NCBI GenBank assembly: GCA_947573465.1
Contig: CANPET010000055.1
Location: 1-9,434, forward strand
Source of the DNA: an uncultured Eubacterium sp.
Lineage (GTDB): Bacteria > Bacillota > Clostridia > Lachnospirales > Lachnospiraceae
Direction of reading: 5' to 3'
DNA: 9,434 nt
Below the pieces are notes generated by a model. That model did not search any database. It was not told the origin of the DNA and worked only from the letters and a program-made list of their open reading frames with translations. Positions within the stretch are counted from its first letter, which is position 1. Each line of letters opens with the position of its first letter. The position numbers and the translations under genes are program-made. Shown here piece after piece: positions 1 to 8,200 of this stretch.

Positions 1-307
1 ACCACTGTGACAATACAATAAACACTACCGAAGTTGCAATACCAAGGTTTACAGCACGTTTTGCTTCCTTTTTACCATACAATTCACTCACAATATCTGT
101 CACCAAAAATGTAGATGCAAACAAGACATTTCCCAGTGTCATTTCCATACTGAAAGCCTTAATAACAATTAAAACCTCAATATTGGCGGCTATGGTTGCA
201 ATAGATGTAAAACAATACAAACCATACTTCCCAAATAACTTAAAAAACAATAATTCGCTTCCATATATAATCAATATGGACAGTACTAATAAAACTTCAT
301 TTGACAT
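1..307 (-). CDS. yhhQ: YhhQ/VUT-family queuosine-precursor transporter, N-terminal part (cut by window start)
   Basis: Inner-membrane transporter of the YhhQ (DUF165, VUT) family, whose characterised members import 7-deazaguanine precursors of the tRNA modification queuosine (preQ0 and preQ1; queuine in some lineages). The visible 102 residues start MSNEVLLVLS and contain hydrophobic stretches at about 4-25, 30-50, 57-71 and 87-101, as expected for a multi-pass membrane protein. The family signature is visible at residues 70-85, TDIVSELYGKKEAKRA. The start is the ATG at 307, which has a perfect AAGGAGG 9 nt upstream. The C-terminal half lies beyond the window. The gene is 132 nt downstream of the radical SAM gene on the same strand, and no terminator or convincing promoter is visible between them, so co-transcription is likely. 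The 132-nt gap holds only a weak hairpin (CATTT/AAATG) and no recognised preQ1 riboswitch. The family call is firm; which base it carries (queuine, preQ1 or preQ0) is not readable. Confidence 0.85.
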   Translation of the reverse strand, partial: MSNEVLLVLSILIIYGSELLFFKLFGKYGLYCFTSIATIAANIEVLIVIKAFSMEMTLGNVLFASTFLVTDIVSELYGKKEAKRAVNLGIATSVVFIVLSQW

Positions 308-316
308 AAAACTTTT

Positions 317-323
317 CCTCCTT
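317..323 (-). promoter_or_regulatory. Ribosome binding site of the YhhQ-family gene
   Basis: AAGGAGG on the minus strand, 9 nt before the ATG at 307. It fixes the start codon and indicates efficient initiation. Confidence 0.85.
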
Positions 324-439
324 TTCTTCTGCTTATTACAGCCATTGCATCAATTTCTCTGCACGACCGGCTTATGTCATTTATTTTCAAATGTATCATG
401 ACCAATAACCACAATACATATTTGAACCACACTATAATA

Positions 440-1168
440 TTAATATTGATTTTCTCCAACCCCAAAATCTGTATTGCTCAGCAATATATCTAACCTATCA
501 TTATTTTTATAAATAGGGTAAATCTTATCCATAAATTCATTAATCACCTTTTCATCCGGTTTTATCGGCATTCCGTTTTCTACCATTATATTAATACACA
601 CACGTTCAAAATATTTCAGTCCTATTTCTATATCATTGAGCATAGACTCTGCACTTTGCCCTGTGATTCCCTGCAGTAAATTTATTTCATCAAAATATTC
701 TGCAATTATTTTTGGCTTCTTTTCATCTATTCCTTTAATCAGAACTTTTTCTCTCAATTCATAATCGAAAGTTTCCAAACCTAATTTTATAAGGCATTTT
801 ATACCAATATCAAGAAATGACTTTTTAAAATTATTCACTTCATCCTTATGCATATAATGACATTCAAAATGAATCGTGGATATTTCTTTTGTACAACATA
901 TATTTTTTATAAGCTCTATAGTTCTTTTGTCCAAATCTACAAAACTTCCCGAATTAATTACTTCTAATTCGCCATAAACCCCGGTTACATGACTTAGTGC
1001 TTCCTGATTAATCTTAAAATTTGCTGCCTCATCCGGACTGCTGTCCAAATGATAATCACAAAATCTACATTTTCTCCATTTGCATCCATTTCCTACTAGC
1101 ATGACAATCTCGCGAGGATTTTTATCATGAATAACGGAGTATCTGACCGGGTGAAATCCTTCTACCAT
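440..1168 (-). CDS. Small radical SAM enzyme with CX4CX2C cluster motif; candidate queuine lyase (QueL-like)
   Basis: 242-residue cytoplasmic protein. Near the N-terminus, after a beta-strand-like IVMLVGNG (21-28), lie C29, C34 and C37 in the context GCKWRKCRFCDYH. This is a radical SAM [4Fe-4S] site, but with four residues between the first two cysteines instead of the usual three. Other family-like stretches are LGLETFDYELREKVL (129-143), resembling the strand-helix turn of radical SAM barrels, and LQGITGQSAESMLNDI (165-180). The protein is short for a radical SAM enzyme and has no obvious auxiliary cluster domain. The start at 1168 is supported by AAGGAGG 5 nt upstream. A YhhQ-type queuosine-precursor importer follows 132 nt downstream, so a role in queuosine salvage is likely. 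The described QueL enzyme of gut Clostridia, a radical SAM lyase converting queuine to preQ1, fits the size and context, but the assignment is an inference. A radical SAM enzyme of another pathway remains possible. The coding sequence looks more AT-rich than rpoBC. Confidence 0.8.
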   Translation of the reverse strand: MVEGFHPVRYSVIHDKNPREIVMLVGNGCKWRKCRFCDYHLDSSPDEAANFKINQEALSHVTGVYGELEVINSGSFVDLDKRTIELIKNICCTKEISTIHFECHYMHKDEVNNFKKSFLDIGIKCLIKLGLETFDYELREKVLIKGIDEKKPKIIAEYFDEINLLQGITGQSAESMLNDIEIGLKYFERVCINIMVENGMPIKPDEKVINEFMDKIYPIYKNNDRLDILLSNTDFGVGENQY

Positions 1169-1173
1169 ATTCT

Positions 1174-1180
1174 CCTCCTT
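1174..1180 (-). promoter_or_regulatory. Ribosome binding site of the radical SAM gene
   Basis: AAGGAGG on the minus strand, 5 nt before the ATG at 1168. A perfect hairpin (1184-1207) ends only 3 nt upstream of it. Confidence 0.85.
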
Positions 1181-1183
1181 AAC

Positions 1184-1313
1184 AAAGAGTTCGCTTGCGA
1201 ACTCTTTTGCGAGGCGCGGGTTCTAGGGAACAGCTACATTTCCGCGCCTCTGCAATCCTTGCGGAGCTTATTATGATATAGGAATTGCAGAGCAATTTCC
1301 TATATCATAATAA
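1184..1313. repeat. Composite intergenic palindromic element of four adjacent hairpins
   Basis: About 130 bp of almost continuous inverted-repeat structure between the rpoC terminator and the radical SAM gene. Plus-strand parts: (a) 1184-1207, AAAGAGTTCG and CGAACTCTTT arms, perfect, with a CTTG loop; (b) GAGGCGCGG at 1211-1219 pairing with CCGCGCCTC at 1242-1250 around a 22-nt loop; (c) 1248-1266, CTC and GCAA pairing with TTGC and GAG, one mismatch, TCC loop, sharing its CTC with (b); (d) 1268-1313, 21-bp arms around AGA with one bulged base. GC-rich units (b) and AT-rich units (d) alternate. No open reading frame or target-site duplication was found. The form suggests a dispersed REP or MITE-like intergenic repeat, but only one copy is in the window, so dispersal is an inference. 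Confidence 0.65.
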
Positions 1314-1340
1314 AAGGGTGCCCTCTATAGGGCACCCTTT
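1309..1340 (-). terminator. Intrinsic terminator of rpoBC
   Basis: Perfect 11-bp stem, AAAGGGTGCCC (1313-1323) and GGGCACCCTTT (1330-1340), with a 6-nt loop. On the minus strand the stem is followed by TTTTATTAT, a short T-rich tract. It lies about 100 nt after the rpoC stop codon. The T-tract overlaps the outer arm of the large palindrome at 1268-1313, so formation of that palindrome in RNA could compete with the terminator. The tract is short, so some read-through into the radical SAM gene is possible. Confidence 0.8.
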
Positions 1341-1348
1341 AATAAACC

Positions 1349-1409
1349 ACAAATTACATGTGATTTGTCCCTAGTTTTGTTTATAGACAGGATGGTTTCG
1401 AACTGTCTG
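1349..1409 (-). other. rpoC 3' untranslated region with two small hairpins
   Basis: Two modest inverted repeats lie between the rpoC stop and its terminator. ACAAAT (1349-1354) pairs with ATTTGT (1363-1368) around an 8-nt segment containing the palindrome ACATGT. AGACAG (1385-1390) pairs with CTGTCT (1403-1408) around 12 nt, extendable by one G-T pair. Neither has a T-tract. They may only protect the mRNA 3' end, or may have no function. The rest of 1341-1439 shows nothing recognisable. Confidence 0.4.
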
Positions 1410-1439
1410 TTATTAATATTCAAGATCTACGGTCTTTGT

Positions 1440-4400
1440 TTATTCTTCTGTAACTTCTATACTCTCGTCGATGATATCAATCATCTCTACTTCCTCTGAA
1501 ATCTCAAGAACATCTTCTACCGGAGTTTCCATTCTTTCTTCAGATACAGAAATCACTTCCTCTGCAGCAGGTTTAACATCTGTACTTAACTTTACAGAAC
1601 CATATCTTTCAAGACCTGTACCTGCCGGAATTAACTTACCAATCAATACATTTTCTTTCAGACCAACTAATGGATCTACCTTGCCGCTGATAGCAGCCTC
1701 TGTAAGAACTCTTGTAGTCTCCTGGAAAGATGCAGCTGAAAGGAATGAATTTGTAGCAAGTGATGCTTTTGTAATACCAAGCATAATCTGTGTACCGGTA
1801 GCCGGTTCCTTACCCTGTGCTACTAATTCCTCATTTACTTCATTAAAATTCAGTACTTCAACTGTTGTTCCCGGTAAGAATTTAGAATCACCAGCTGTAT
1901 CAACCTTAATCTTCTTAAGCATCTGACGAACAATAACCTCTACGTGCTTATCATTGATTTCTACACCCTGTAAGCGGTAAACTCTCTGAACTTCACGAAT
2001 CATATAATCCTGAACTGCACGAAGTCCCTTAATCTTTAAGAGATCATGAGGATTAATGCTACCTTCTGTAAGTTCGTCACCCGCCTCAAGAACTGTACCA
2101 TCAAGAATCTTAATTCTTGAACCATATGGGATAAGATAAGCCTTTGACTCACCTGTCTCATCATTGGTAATAACGATTTCACGTTTCTTTTTATTTTCTT
2201 TAATTTCAGCTCTTCCACCAAACTCAGCAATAATAGCAAGTCCCTTTGGTTTTCTAGCCTCAAATAATTCCTCTACTCTAGGAAGACCCTGTGTAATATC
2301 GTCACCGGCAACACCACCAGTATGGAAAGTTCTCATTGTAAGCTGTGTACCCGGCTCACCGATAGACTGGGCTGCAATAATACCAACAGCCTCACCTACC
2401 TGAACTCTCTGTCCCGTAGCCATGTTCGCACCGTAACATTTTGCACATACACCCACATGTGACTTACATGTAAGAATTGTTCTAATCTTAACTCTGTCTA
2501 CACCGGTTGCAACAATCGCTGCCGCTCTCTTTGGTGTAATCATATGATTCGCCTTGACAATCATATTTCCATCTGCATCATACATAGACTCTGCAGCAGT
2601 TCTTCCTGTAATTCTTTCCTCTAAAGTTTCGATAACTTCATTGCCGTCTGTTACTGCTTCAATTTCCATGAACGGAATTGCTTTTCCTTCACAGCAGTCA
2701 ACATCACGGATAATCAAATCCTGTGAAACATCTACAAGTCTTCTTGTAAGATATCCTGAATCGGCTGTACGAAGAGCTGTATCAGAAAGACCCTTTCTCG
2801 CACCATGGGCTGAAATAAAGTATTCCAAAACATCAAGACCTTCACGGAAGTTTGACTTAATAGGAAGTTCGATTGTCTTACCTGTTGTATCCGCCATCAA
2901 TCCACGCATACCTGCAAGCTGCTTAATCTGCTTATCAGAACCACGGGCTCCGGAATCTGCCATCATAAAGATGTTATTATATTTGTCAAGACCTCCAAGG
3001 AGGGCACTTGTAATCTGATTATCGGCATCCTGCCATGTCTCAATAACTTCTTTATATCTTTCTTCGTCAGTTAAGAAGCCTCTTCTAAAATGCTTTGTAA
3101 TCTCATCTACTGTGCTTTCAGCATCTGCTAAAATCTGTTTCTTAGCTTCCGGTACTGTCATATCAGAAATAGAAACTGTCATAGCAGCTCTTGTTGAGTA
3201 CTTGTAACCCATAGCCTTGATATTATCAAGAACTTCTGCTGTCTTAGTTGCACCATGGTTATTAATAACTTTCTCTAAGATTTGTTTCAAACCTTTTTTT
3301 CCTACATGAAAATCAATCTCAAATTTCAGATAATCTTCATCTGCTTCTCTCTTAACAAAACCTAAATCCTGTGGAAGAATCTCATTAAACAGGCAACGTC
3401 CAAGTGTCGTTTCTATAACACCTTCTACTTCTTCGCCTTTTCCGTTAAATACTTTTCTCTTAACCTTAATCTTCTGATGAAGTGAAATGTCTCCATTCTC
3501 ATAAGCTAAAATCGCCTGATTTACATCACTAAAGAAACGTCCGATAACATCTATCGGTTCGCAGACAACAACTCTGTCCTCTGCCTGATATCTAATATAA
3601 TCATGTGTTCCAATTTTTCCTTCATCTAATGCATTCTTTAACTCTTCTTCTGAGTCATAGGTCTTTCTTCCTGCTTTTGCTACAATTTCTGCATCATCAG
3701 AATGGTCAACCATCTTATCCATTGTCAGATAATAAATACCAAGTACCATATCCTGTGAAGGAACTGCTACCGGTGCACCATCAGACGGCTTCAACAAGTT
3801 GTTTGGTGAAAGCAGTAAGAATCTGCATTCCGCCTGAGCTTCTACTGAAAGTGGAAGATGAACAGCCATCTGGTCACCGTCGAAATCGGCATTAAACGCT
3901 GTACATACCAACGGATGTAACTTAATCGCTCTACCTTCAACAAGTACCGGCTCAAATGCCTGAATACCTAATCTATGAAGAGTAGGGGCACGGTTTAACA
4001 TAACCGGATGTTCTTTGATAACTTCTTCCAATACATCCCAGACCTCTGTCTGAAGTCTCTCTACCATCTTCTTTGCAGCTTTAATGTTATGAGCAGTACC
4101 CTGCTCCACTAATTCTTTCATAACAAATGGCTTAAATAATTCAATAGCCATTTCTTTCGGAAGACCGCACTGATAAATCTTAAGTTCCGGTCCTACTACG
4201 ATAACGGAACGTCCTGAGTAGTCAACACGCTTACCGAGCAGGTTCTGACGGAAACGTCCCTGCTTACCTTTTAACATGTCTGAAAGTGACTTCAACGCTC
4301 TGTTACCAGGTCCTGTAACTGCTCTTCCACGTCTTCCATTATCTATCAATGCATCAACCGCTTCCTGAAGCATTCTCTTTTCATTTCTTACGATAATTTC

Positions 4401-5273
4401 CGGAGCGCCCAGTTCCAAAAGTCTCTTTAAACGGTTATTTCTATTGATAATTCTTCTATATAAATCGTTCAGGTCAGATGTAGCAAATCTGCCACCTTCT
4501 AACTGAACCATAGGTCTGATATCCGGTGGGATAACCGGGATAACATCCATAATCATCCATTCCGGCTTATTGCCTGAACTTCTGAAAGCCTCAAAAACTT
4601 CCAGTCTCTTAACAATTTTAGCCTTCTTCTGTCCTGTTGCCTCAAATAATTCTTCTTTTAATTCTTCTGCACCTTTATCAAGGTCAATTGCCTGAAGTAA
4701 TTCTTTGATAGCTTCAGCACCCATACCTACACGGAATTTTCCTTCAAATTCTTCGTAAGCTTCTCTAAATTCATTCTCTGTCAATACCTGATTGTATTCT
4801 AATGATGTATCCATTGGGTCAAGCACAATATAAGAAGCAAAGTATAATACTTTTTCTAACACTCTTGGTGAAATATCAAGGATTAATCCCATTCTTGAAG
4901 GAATTCCTTTGAAATACCAGATATGTGATACCGGTGTTGCAAGTTCCACACAACCCATACGCTCACGACGTACACTTGCTTTTGTAACCTCAACGCCACA
5001 TCTGTCACAGACTACACCTTTATATCTGATTTTCTTATATTTTCCACAATGACATTCCCAGTCCTTGTTAGGTCCGAAAATCTTCTCACAGAACAAACCA
5101 TCTTTTTCCGGCTTTAATGTTCTGTAGTTAATTGTTTCCGGTTTTGTAACTTCACCTAATTCCTCTTTGTCGCCTACCTTTCTTGTAGCCCACTGTCTGA
5201 TTTTATCCGGTGAAGCAAGACCGATTTTAATTTTATCGAATGCAAGCTGTTCACTTACGTTTACGTCTGCCAT
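1440..5273 (-). CDS. rpoC: DNA-directed RNA polymerase subunit beta'
   Basis: Beta' subunit of RNA polymerase, 1277 residues, forming half of the active-site cleft with beta. Visible in order: N-terminal zinc site C74, C76, C89, C92; the rudder and double-psi barrel region, with the catalytic motif NADFDGDQ at 461-468 whose D463, D465 and D467 bind the catalytic Mg; bridge helix around 814-828 (DVLEYFISAHGARKG); the second zinc site C860/C861, C936, C943, C946; and the trigger loop region around 972-987 (LTMRTFHTGG). The C-terminal tail (1231-1277) is strongly acidic, 18 Asp/Glu among 47 residues. The start is set at the ATG at 5273, 8 nt after AAGGGAG; a TTG two codons earlier is too close to that site. 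It follows rpoB by 18 nt as one operon. Length, motifs and reading frame are intact. Downstream, where many Bacillota have ribosomal protein genes, there is a terminator. Confidence 0.98.
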   Translation of the reverse strand: MADVNVSEQLAFDKIKIGLASPDKIRQWATRKVGDKEELGEVTKPETINYRTLKPEKDGLFCEKIFGPNKDWECHCGKYKKIRYKGVVCDRCGVEVTKASVRRERMGCVELATPVSHIWYFKGIPSRMGLILDISPRVLEKVLYFASYIVLDPMDTSLEYNQVLTENEFREAYEEFEGKFRVGMGAEAIKELLQAIDLDKGAEELKEELFEATGQKKAKIVKRLEVFEAFRSSGNKPEWMIMDVIPVIPPDIRPMVQLEGGRFATSDLNDLYRRIINRNNRLKRLLELGAPEIIVRNEKRMLQEAVDALIDNGRRGRAVTGPGNRALKSLSDMLKGKQGRFRQNLLGKRVDYSGRSVIVVGPELKIYQCGLPKEMAIELFKPFVMKELVEQGTAHNIKAAKKMVERLQTEVWDVLEEVIKEHPVMLNRAPTLHRLGIQAFEPVLVEGRAIKLHPLVCTAFNADFDGDQMAVHLPLSVEAQAECRFLLLSPNNLLKPSDGAPVAVPSQDMVLGIYYLTMDKMVDHSDDAEIVAKAGRKTYDSEEELKNALDEGKIGTHDYIRYQAEDRVVVCEPIDVIGRFFSDVNQAILAYENGDISLHQKIKVKRKVFNGKGEEVEGVIETTLGRCLFNEILPQDLGFVKREADEDYLKFEIDFHVGKKGLKQILEKVINNHGATKTAEVLDNIKAMGYKYSTRAAMTVSISDMTVPEAKKQILADAESTVDEITKHFRRGFLTDEERYKEVIETWQDADNQITSALLGGLDKYNNIFMMADSGARGSDKQIKQLAGMRGLMADTTGKTIELPIKSNFREGLDVLEYFISAHGARKGLSDTALRTADSGYLTRRLVDVSQDLIIRDVDCCEGKAIPFMEIEAVTDGNEVIETLEERITGRTAAESMYDADGNMIVKANHMITPKRAAAIVATGVDRVKIRTILTCKSHVGVCAKCYGANMATGQRVQVGEAVGIIAAQSIGEPGTQLTMRTFHTGGVAGDDITQGLPRVEELFEARKPKGLAIIAEFGGRAEIKENKKKREIVITNDETGESKAYLIPYGSRIKILDGTVLEAGDELTEGSINPHDLLKIKGLRAVQDYMIREVQRVYRLQGVEINDKHVEVIVRQMLKKIKVDTAGDSKFLPGTTVEVLNFNEVNEELVAQGKEPATGTQIMLGITKASLATNSFLSAASFQETTRVLTEAAISGKVDPLVGLKENVLIGKLIPAGTGLERYGSVKLSTDVKPAAEEVISVSEERMETPVEDVLEISEEVEMIDIIDESIEVTEE

Positions 5274-5281
5274 GATCAAAT

Positions 5282-5288
5282 CTCCCTT
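5282..5288 (-). promoter_or_regulatory. Ribosome binding site of rpoC
   Basis: AAGGGAG on the minus strand within the 18-nt rpoB-rpoC gap. The spacing of 8 nt to the ATG at 5273, against 2 nt to the upstream TTG at 5279, decides the start. Confidence 0.75.
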
Positions 5289-5291
5289 CTA

Positions 5292-8200
5292 TTAATTTTC
5301 CTGACCGTCTTCAAATACTGAACCATCAGCATTTACTGTCTGGAGTTCTTCGCCAACAAATTCCTGTGTCTGGAATCCTGCCTGTGCAAATGCCTGACTG
5401 TCTTCTTTGTTCTGACCAAAGTTCTTGTCGTTATTGAGGATTGCATTAAAGTTTGTTTCACCATAATCTGTGCTCTCCTTCAACTCAACGACATTATCAT
5501 CTTTATCTAATACATTTACATCAAGCGCCAATGCCTGAAGTTCTTTTACAAGTACCTTGAATGACTCAGGGATTCCCGGCTGAGGGATATTTTCACCCTT
5601 AATAATTGCTTCATAAGTCTTAACACGTCCTACAACGTCATCAGACTTAAATGTTAAGATTTCCTGCAATGTGTAGGAAGCACCATATGCCTCTAATGCC
5701 CAAACTTCCATCTCACCAAATCTCTGTCCACCGAACTGTGCTTTACCACCAAGTGGCTGCTGTGTTACTAAGGAGTAAGGACCTGTTGAACGTGCATGAA
5801 TCTTATCATCAACCAAGTGATGGAGTTTCAAGTAATGCATGAAACCGATTGTAACCGGACTATCGAAGTAATCACCTGTTCTACCATCTCGAAGTCTCAC
5901 TTTACCATCTCTTGCAATCGGAACACCCTTCCACTCTTCTCTGTGGTCAAGATTATTTCCTAAATATTCCATAACTTCCGGTTTTAATGTATCTTTATAT
6001 TTTTCTACAAAATCTTCCCATTCTGTATTGGCATAATCATTTGCAAGTTCCAAAGTATCCATAATATCAAACTCGTCTGCTCCATCAAATACAGGAGTTG
6101 CAATGTTAAATCCTAATACTTTTGCAGCAAGACTCAAATGAATCTCAAGTACCTGTCCGATATTCATACGTGAAGGCACACCTAATGGATTCAATACGAT
6201 ATCAAGAGGTCTACCATTTGGAAGGAATGGCATATCCTCAACTGGAAGCACTCTGGAAACAACACCCTTGTTACCATGACGACCAGCCATCTTATCACCA
6301 ACAGAAATCTTTCTCTTCTGTGCGATGTAGATACGAACGGATTCATTTACACCCGGTGCCAACTCGTCTCCGTTTTCTCTCTTGAATACCTTAGCATCAA
6401 CAACGATACCTGCCTCACCATGAGGAACTTTAAGTGATGTGTCTCTAACCTCTCTAGCCTTTTCGCCAAAGATTGCACGAAGTAATCTCTCTTCCGGTGT
6501 AAGCTCTGTTTCTCCCTTTGGAGTAACCTTACCAACCAAAATATCTCCGGCTCTTACTTCCGCACCAATTCTGATAATACCTCTCTCATCAAGGTCTTTT
6601 CTTGCATCATCACCGACACCCGGAACGTCATTTGTAATCTCTTCCGGTCCAAGTTTTGTATCTCTTGCTTCTGTTTCGTATTCTTCTATATGAATGGATG
6701 TATAAACATCATCCTGCACTAATCTTTCACTAAGAAGTACCGCATCCTCGTAGTTATAACCTTCCCAAGTCATAAATCCGATTAATGGGTTCTTACCAAG
6801 AGCAATCTCACCGTTAGATGTTGATGCACCATCAGCAATAACTTCTCCTGCTTCAACTCTGTCACCCTTAAATACAATGGCTCTCTGGTTGTAGCAGTTA
6901 CTCTGGTTACTTCTTGAGAATTTAATCAGATGATATGTGTCTAACTGACCATCATCTGTTCTTACAGTTATCTCTTTTGATGTCGACTTCTCAACAACAC
7001 CTGCACGTTTTGCTACTACACAGACACCTGAGTCAACAGCTGCTTTTCCTTCCATACCTGTACCAACGACTGGAGCTTCTGTCGTCATAAGAGGTACTGC
7101 CTGACGCTGCATGTTTGATCCCATCAAGGCACGGTTCGCATCATCATTCTGTAAGAATGGAATCATAGATGTAGCTACTGAGAATACCATTCTAGGAGAA
7201 ACGTCCATAAGGTCAATTCTCTTCTTATCAAACTGTGATGTTTCTTCTCTGTAACGTCCAGATACATTCTTGTTTACAAAATATCCGTTTTCATCTAATG
7301 GTTCGTTCGCCTGTGCTACTGTATAGTTATCTTCTTCGTCTGCTGTAATATATACAACTTCATCTGTAACACGTGGATTTTCCGGATCAGACTTATCTAC
7401 TACTCTATACGGAGCTTCAATAAATCCATACTCATTTAATCTGGCAAAAGATGCAAATGAGTTAATCAGACCAATGTTTGGTCCTTCAGGTGTCTCGATA
7501 GGACACATTCTACCATAGTGTGTATAATGAACGTCTCGAACCTCGAATCCGGCACGGTCTCTGGAAAGACCACCAGGTCCAAGTGCTGATAAACGTCTCT
7601 TATGTGTCAACTCACCAAGTGGGTTGTTCTGATCCATAAACTGTGACAACTGGGAACTTCCAAAGAACTCCTTAACAGCTGCAGTTACTGGTTTTATATT
7701 AATTAATGTCTGTGGAGAAACGCCTTCCAAATCCTGTGTTGTCATTCTTTCGCGAACAACTCTCTCCATTCTTGAAAGACCAATTCTGTACTGGTTCTGA
7801 AGCAATTCACCAACTGCACGGATACGTCTGTTTCCTAAGTGGTCAATATCATCAGAAGTTCCAATACCATATTCAATATTTAATAAGTAGTTAATGGATG
7901 CAAGGATATCTTCTTTTGTAATATGCTTTGGAACTAATTCATGAGCATTTCTCTTAATCGCATCTTTTAACTCTTCTTCTGTTTCATTTTCTGCTAAGAT
8001 TTCAGCAAGAACAGGATAATAAACATCCTCTAAGATACCTAATTCCTTACAATCAAAATCAACGTATGCGTTAATATCAACTGCCATATTAGATAATACC
8101 TTTTCATTCTTAACATCTGTCTGAATCATTACAGATGGAACAGCAGCATTCTGAATCTGAATAGCAAGTTCCTGAGACACATTTGTTCCAGCCTCTGCCA

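Noticed and set aside
286..399. 37-codon minus-strand ORF overlapping the start of the YhhQ-family gene
   Set aside because: No ribosome binding site before its ATG, no recognisable product, and it contains the binding site of the next gene; most likely chance.
183..401. 72-codon plus-strand ORF
   Set aside because: Antisense to the YhhQ-family gene and its leader; no ribosome binding site or family resemblance.
308..439. Possible preQ1 riboswitch upstream of the transporter
   Set aside because: GGTTC-like bases are present, but the expected pseudoknot partner (CCCTC followed by an A-rich tail before the ribosome binding site) is not.
1268..1313. Outward promoter in the large palindrome for the radical SAM gene
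   Set aside because: Best match (TTGCTC, 16 bp, TAATAA on the minus strand) fits only about half of each consensus box.
1471..1926. 151-codon plus-strand ORF
   Set aside because: Lies entirely antisense to rpoC; low-complexity Ser/Thr-rich translation typical of a shadow frame.
2554..3018. 154-codon plus-strand ORF
   Set aside because: Antisense to a highly conserved part of rpoC; explained by the codon use of the real gene.
7544..7661. Possible rifampicin-resistance change in rpoB
   Set aside because: All key positions (equivalents of E. coli Q513, D516, H526, S531) carry the sensitive residue; differences are conservative.
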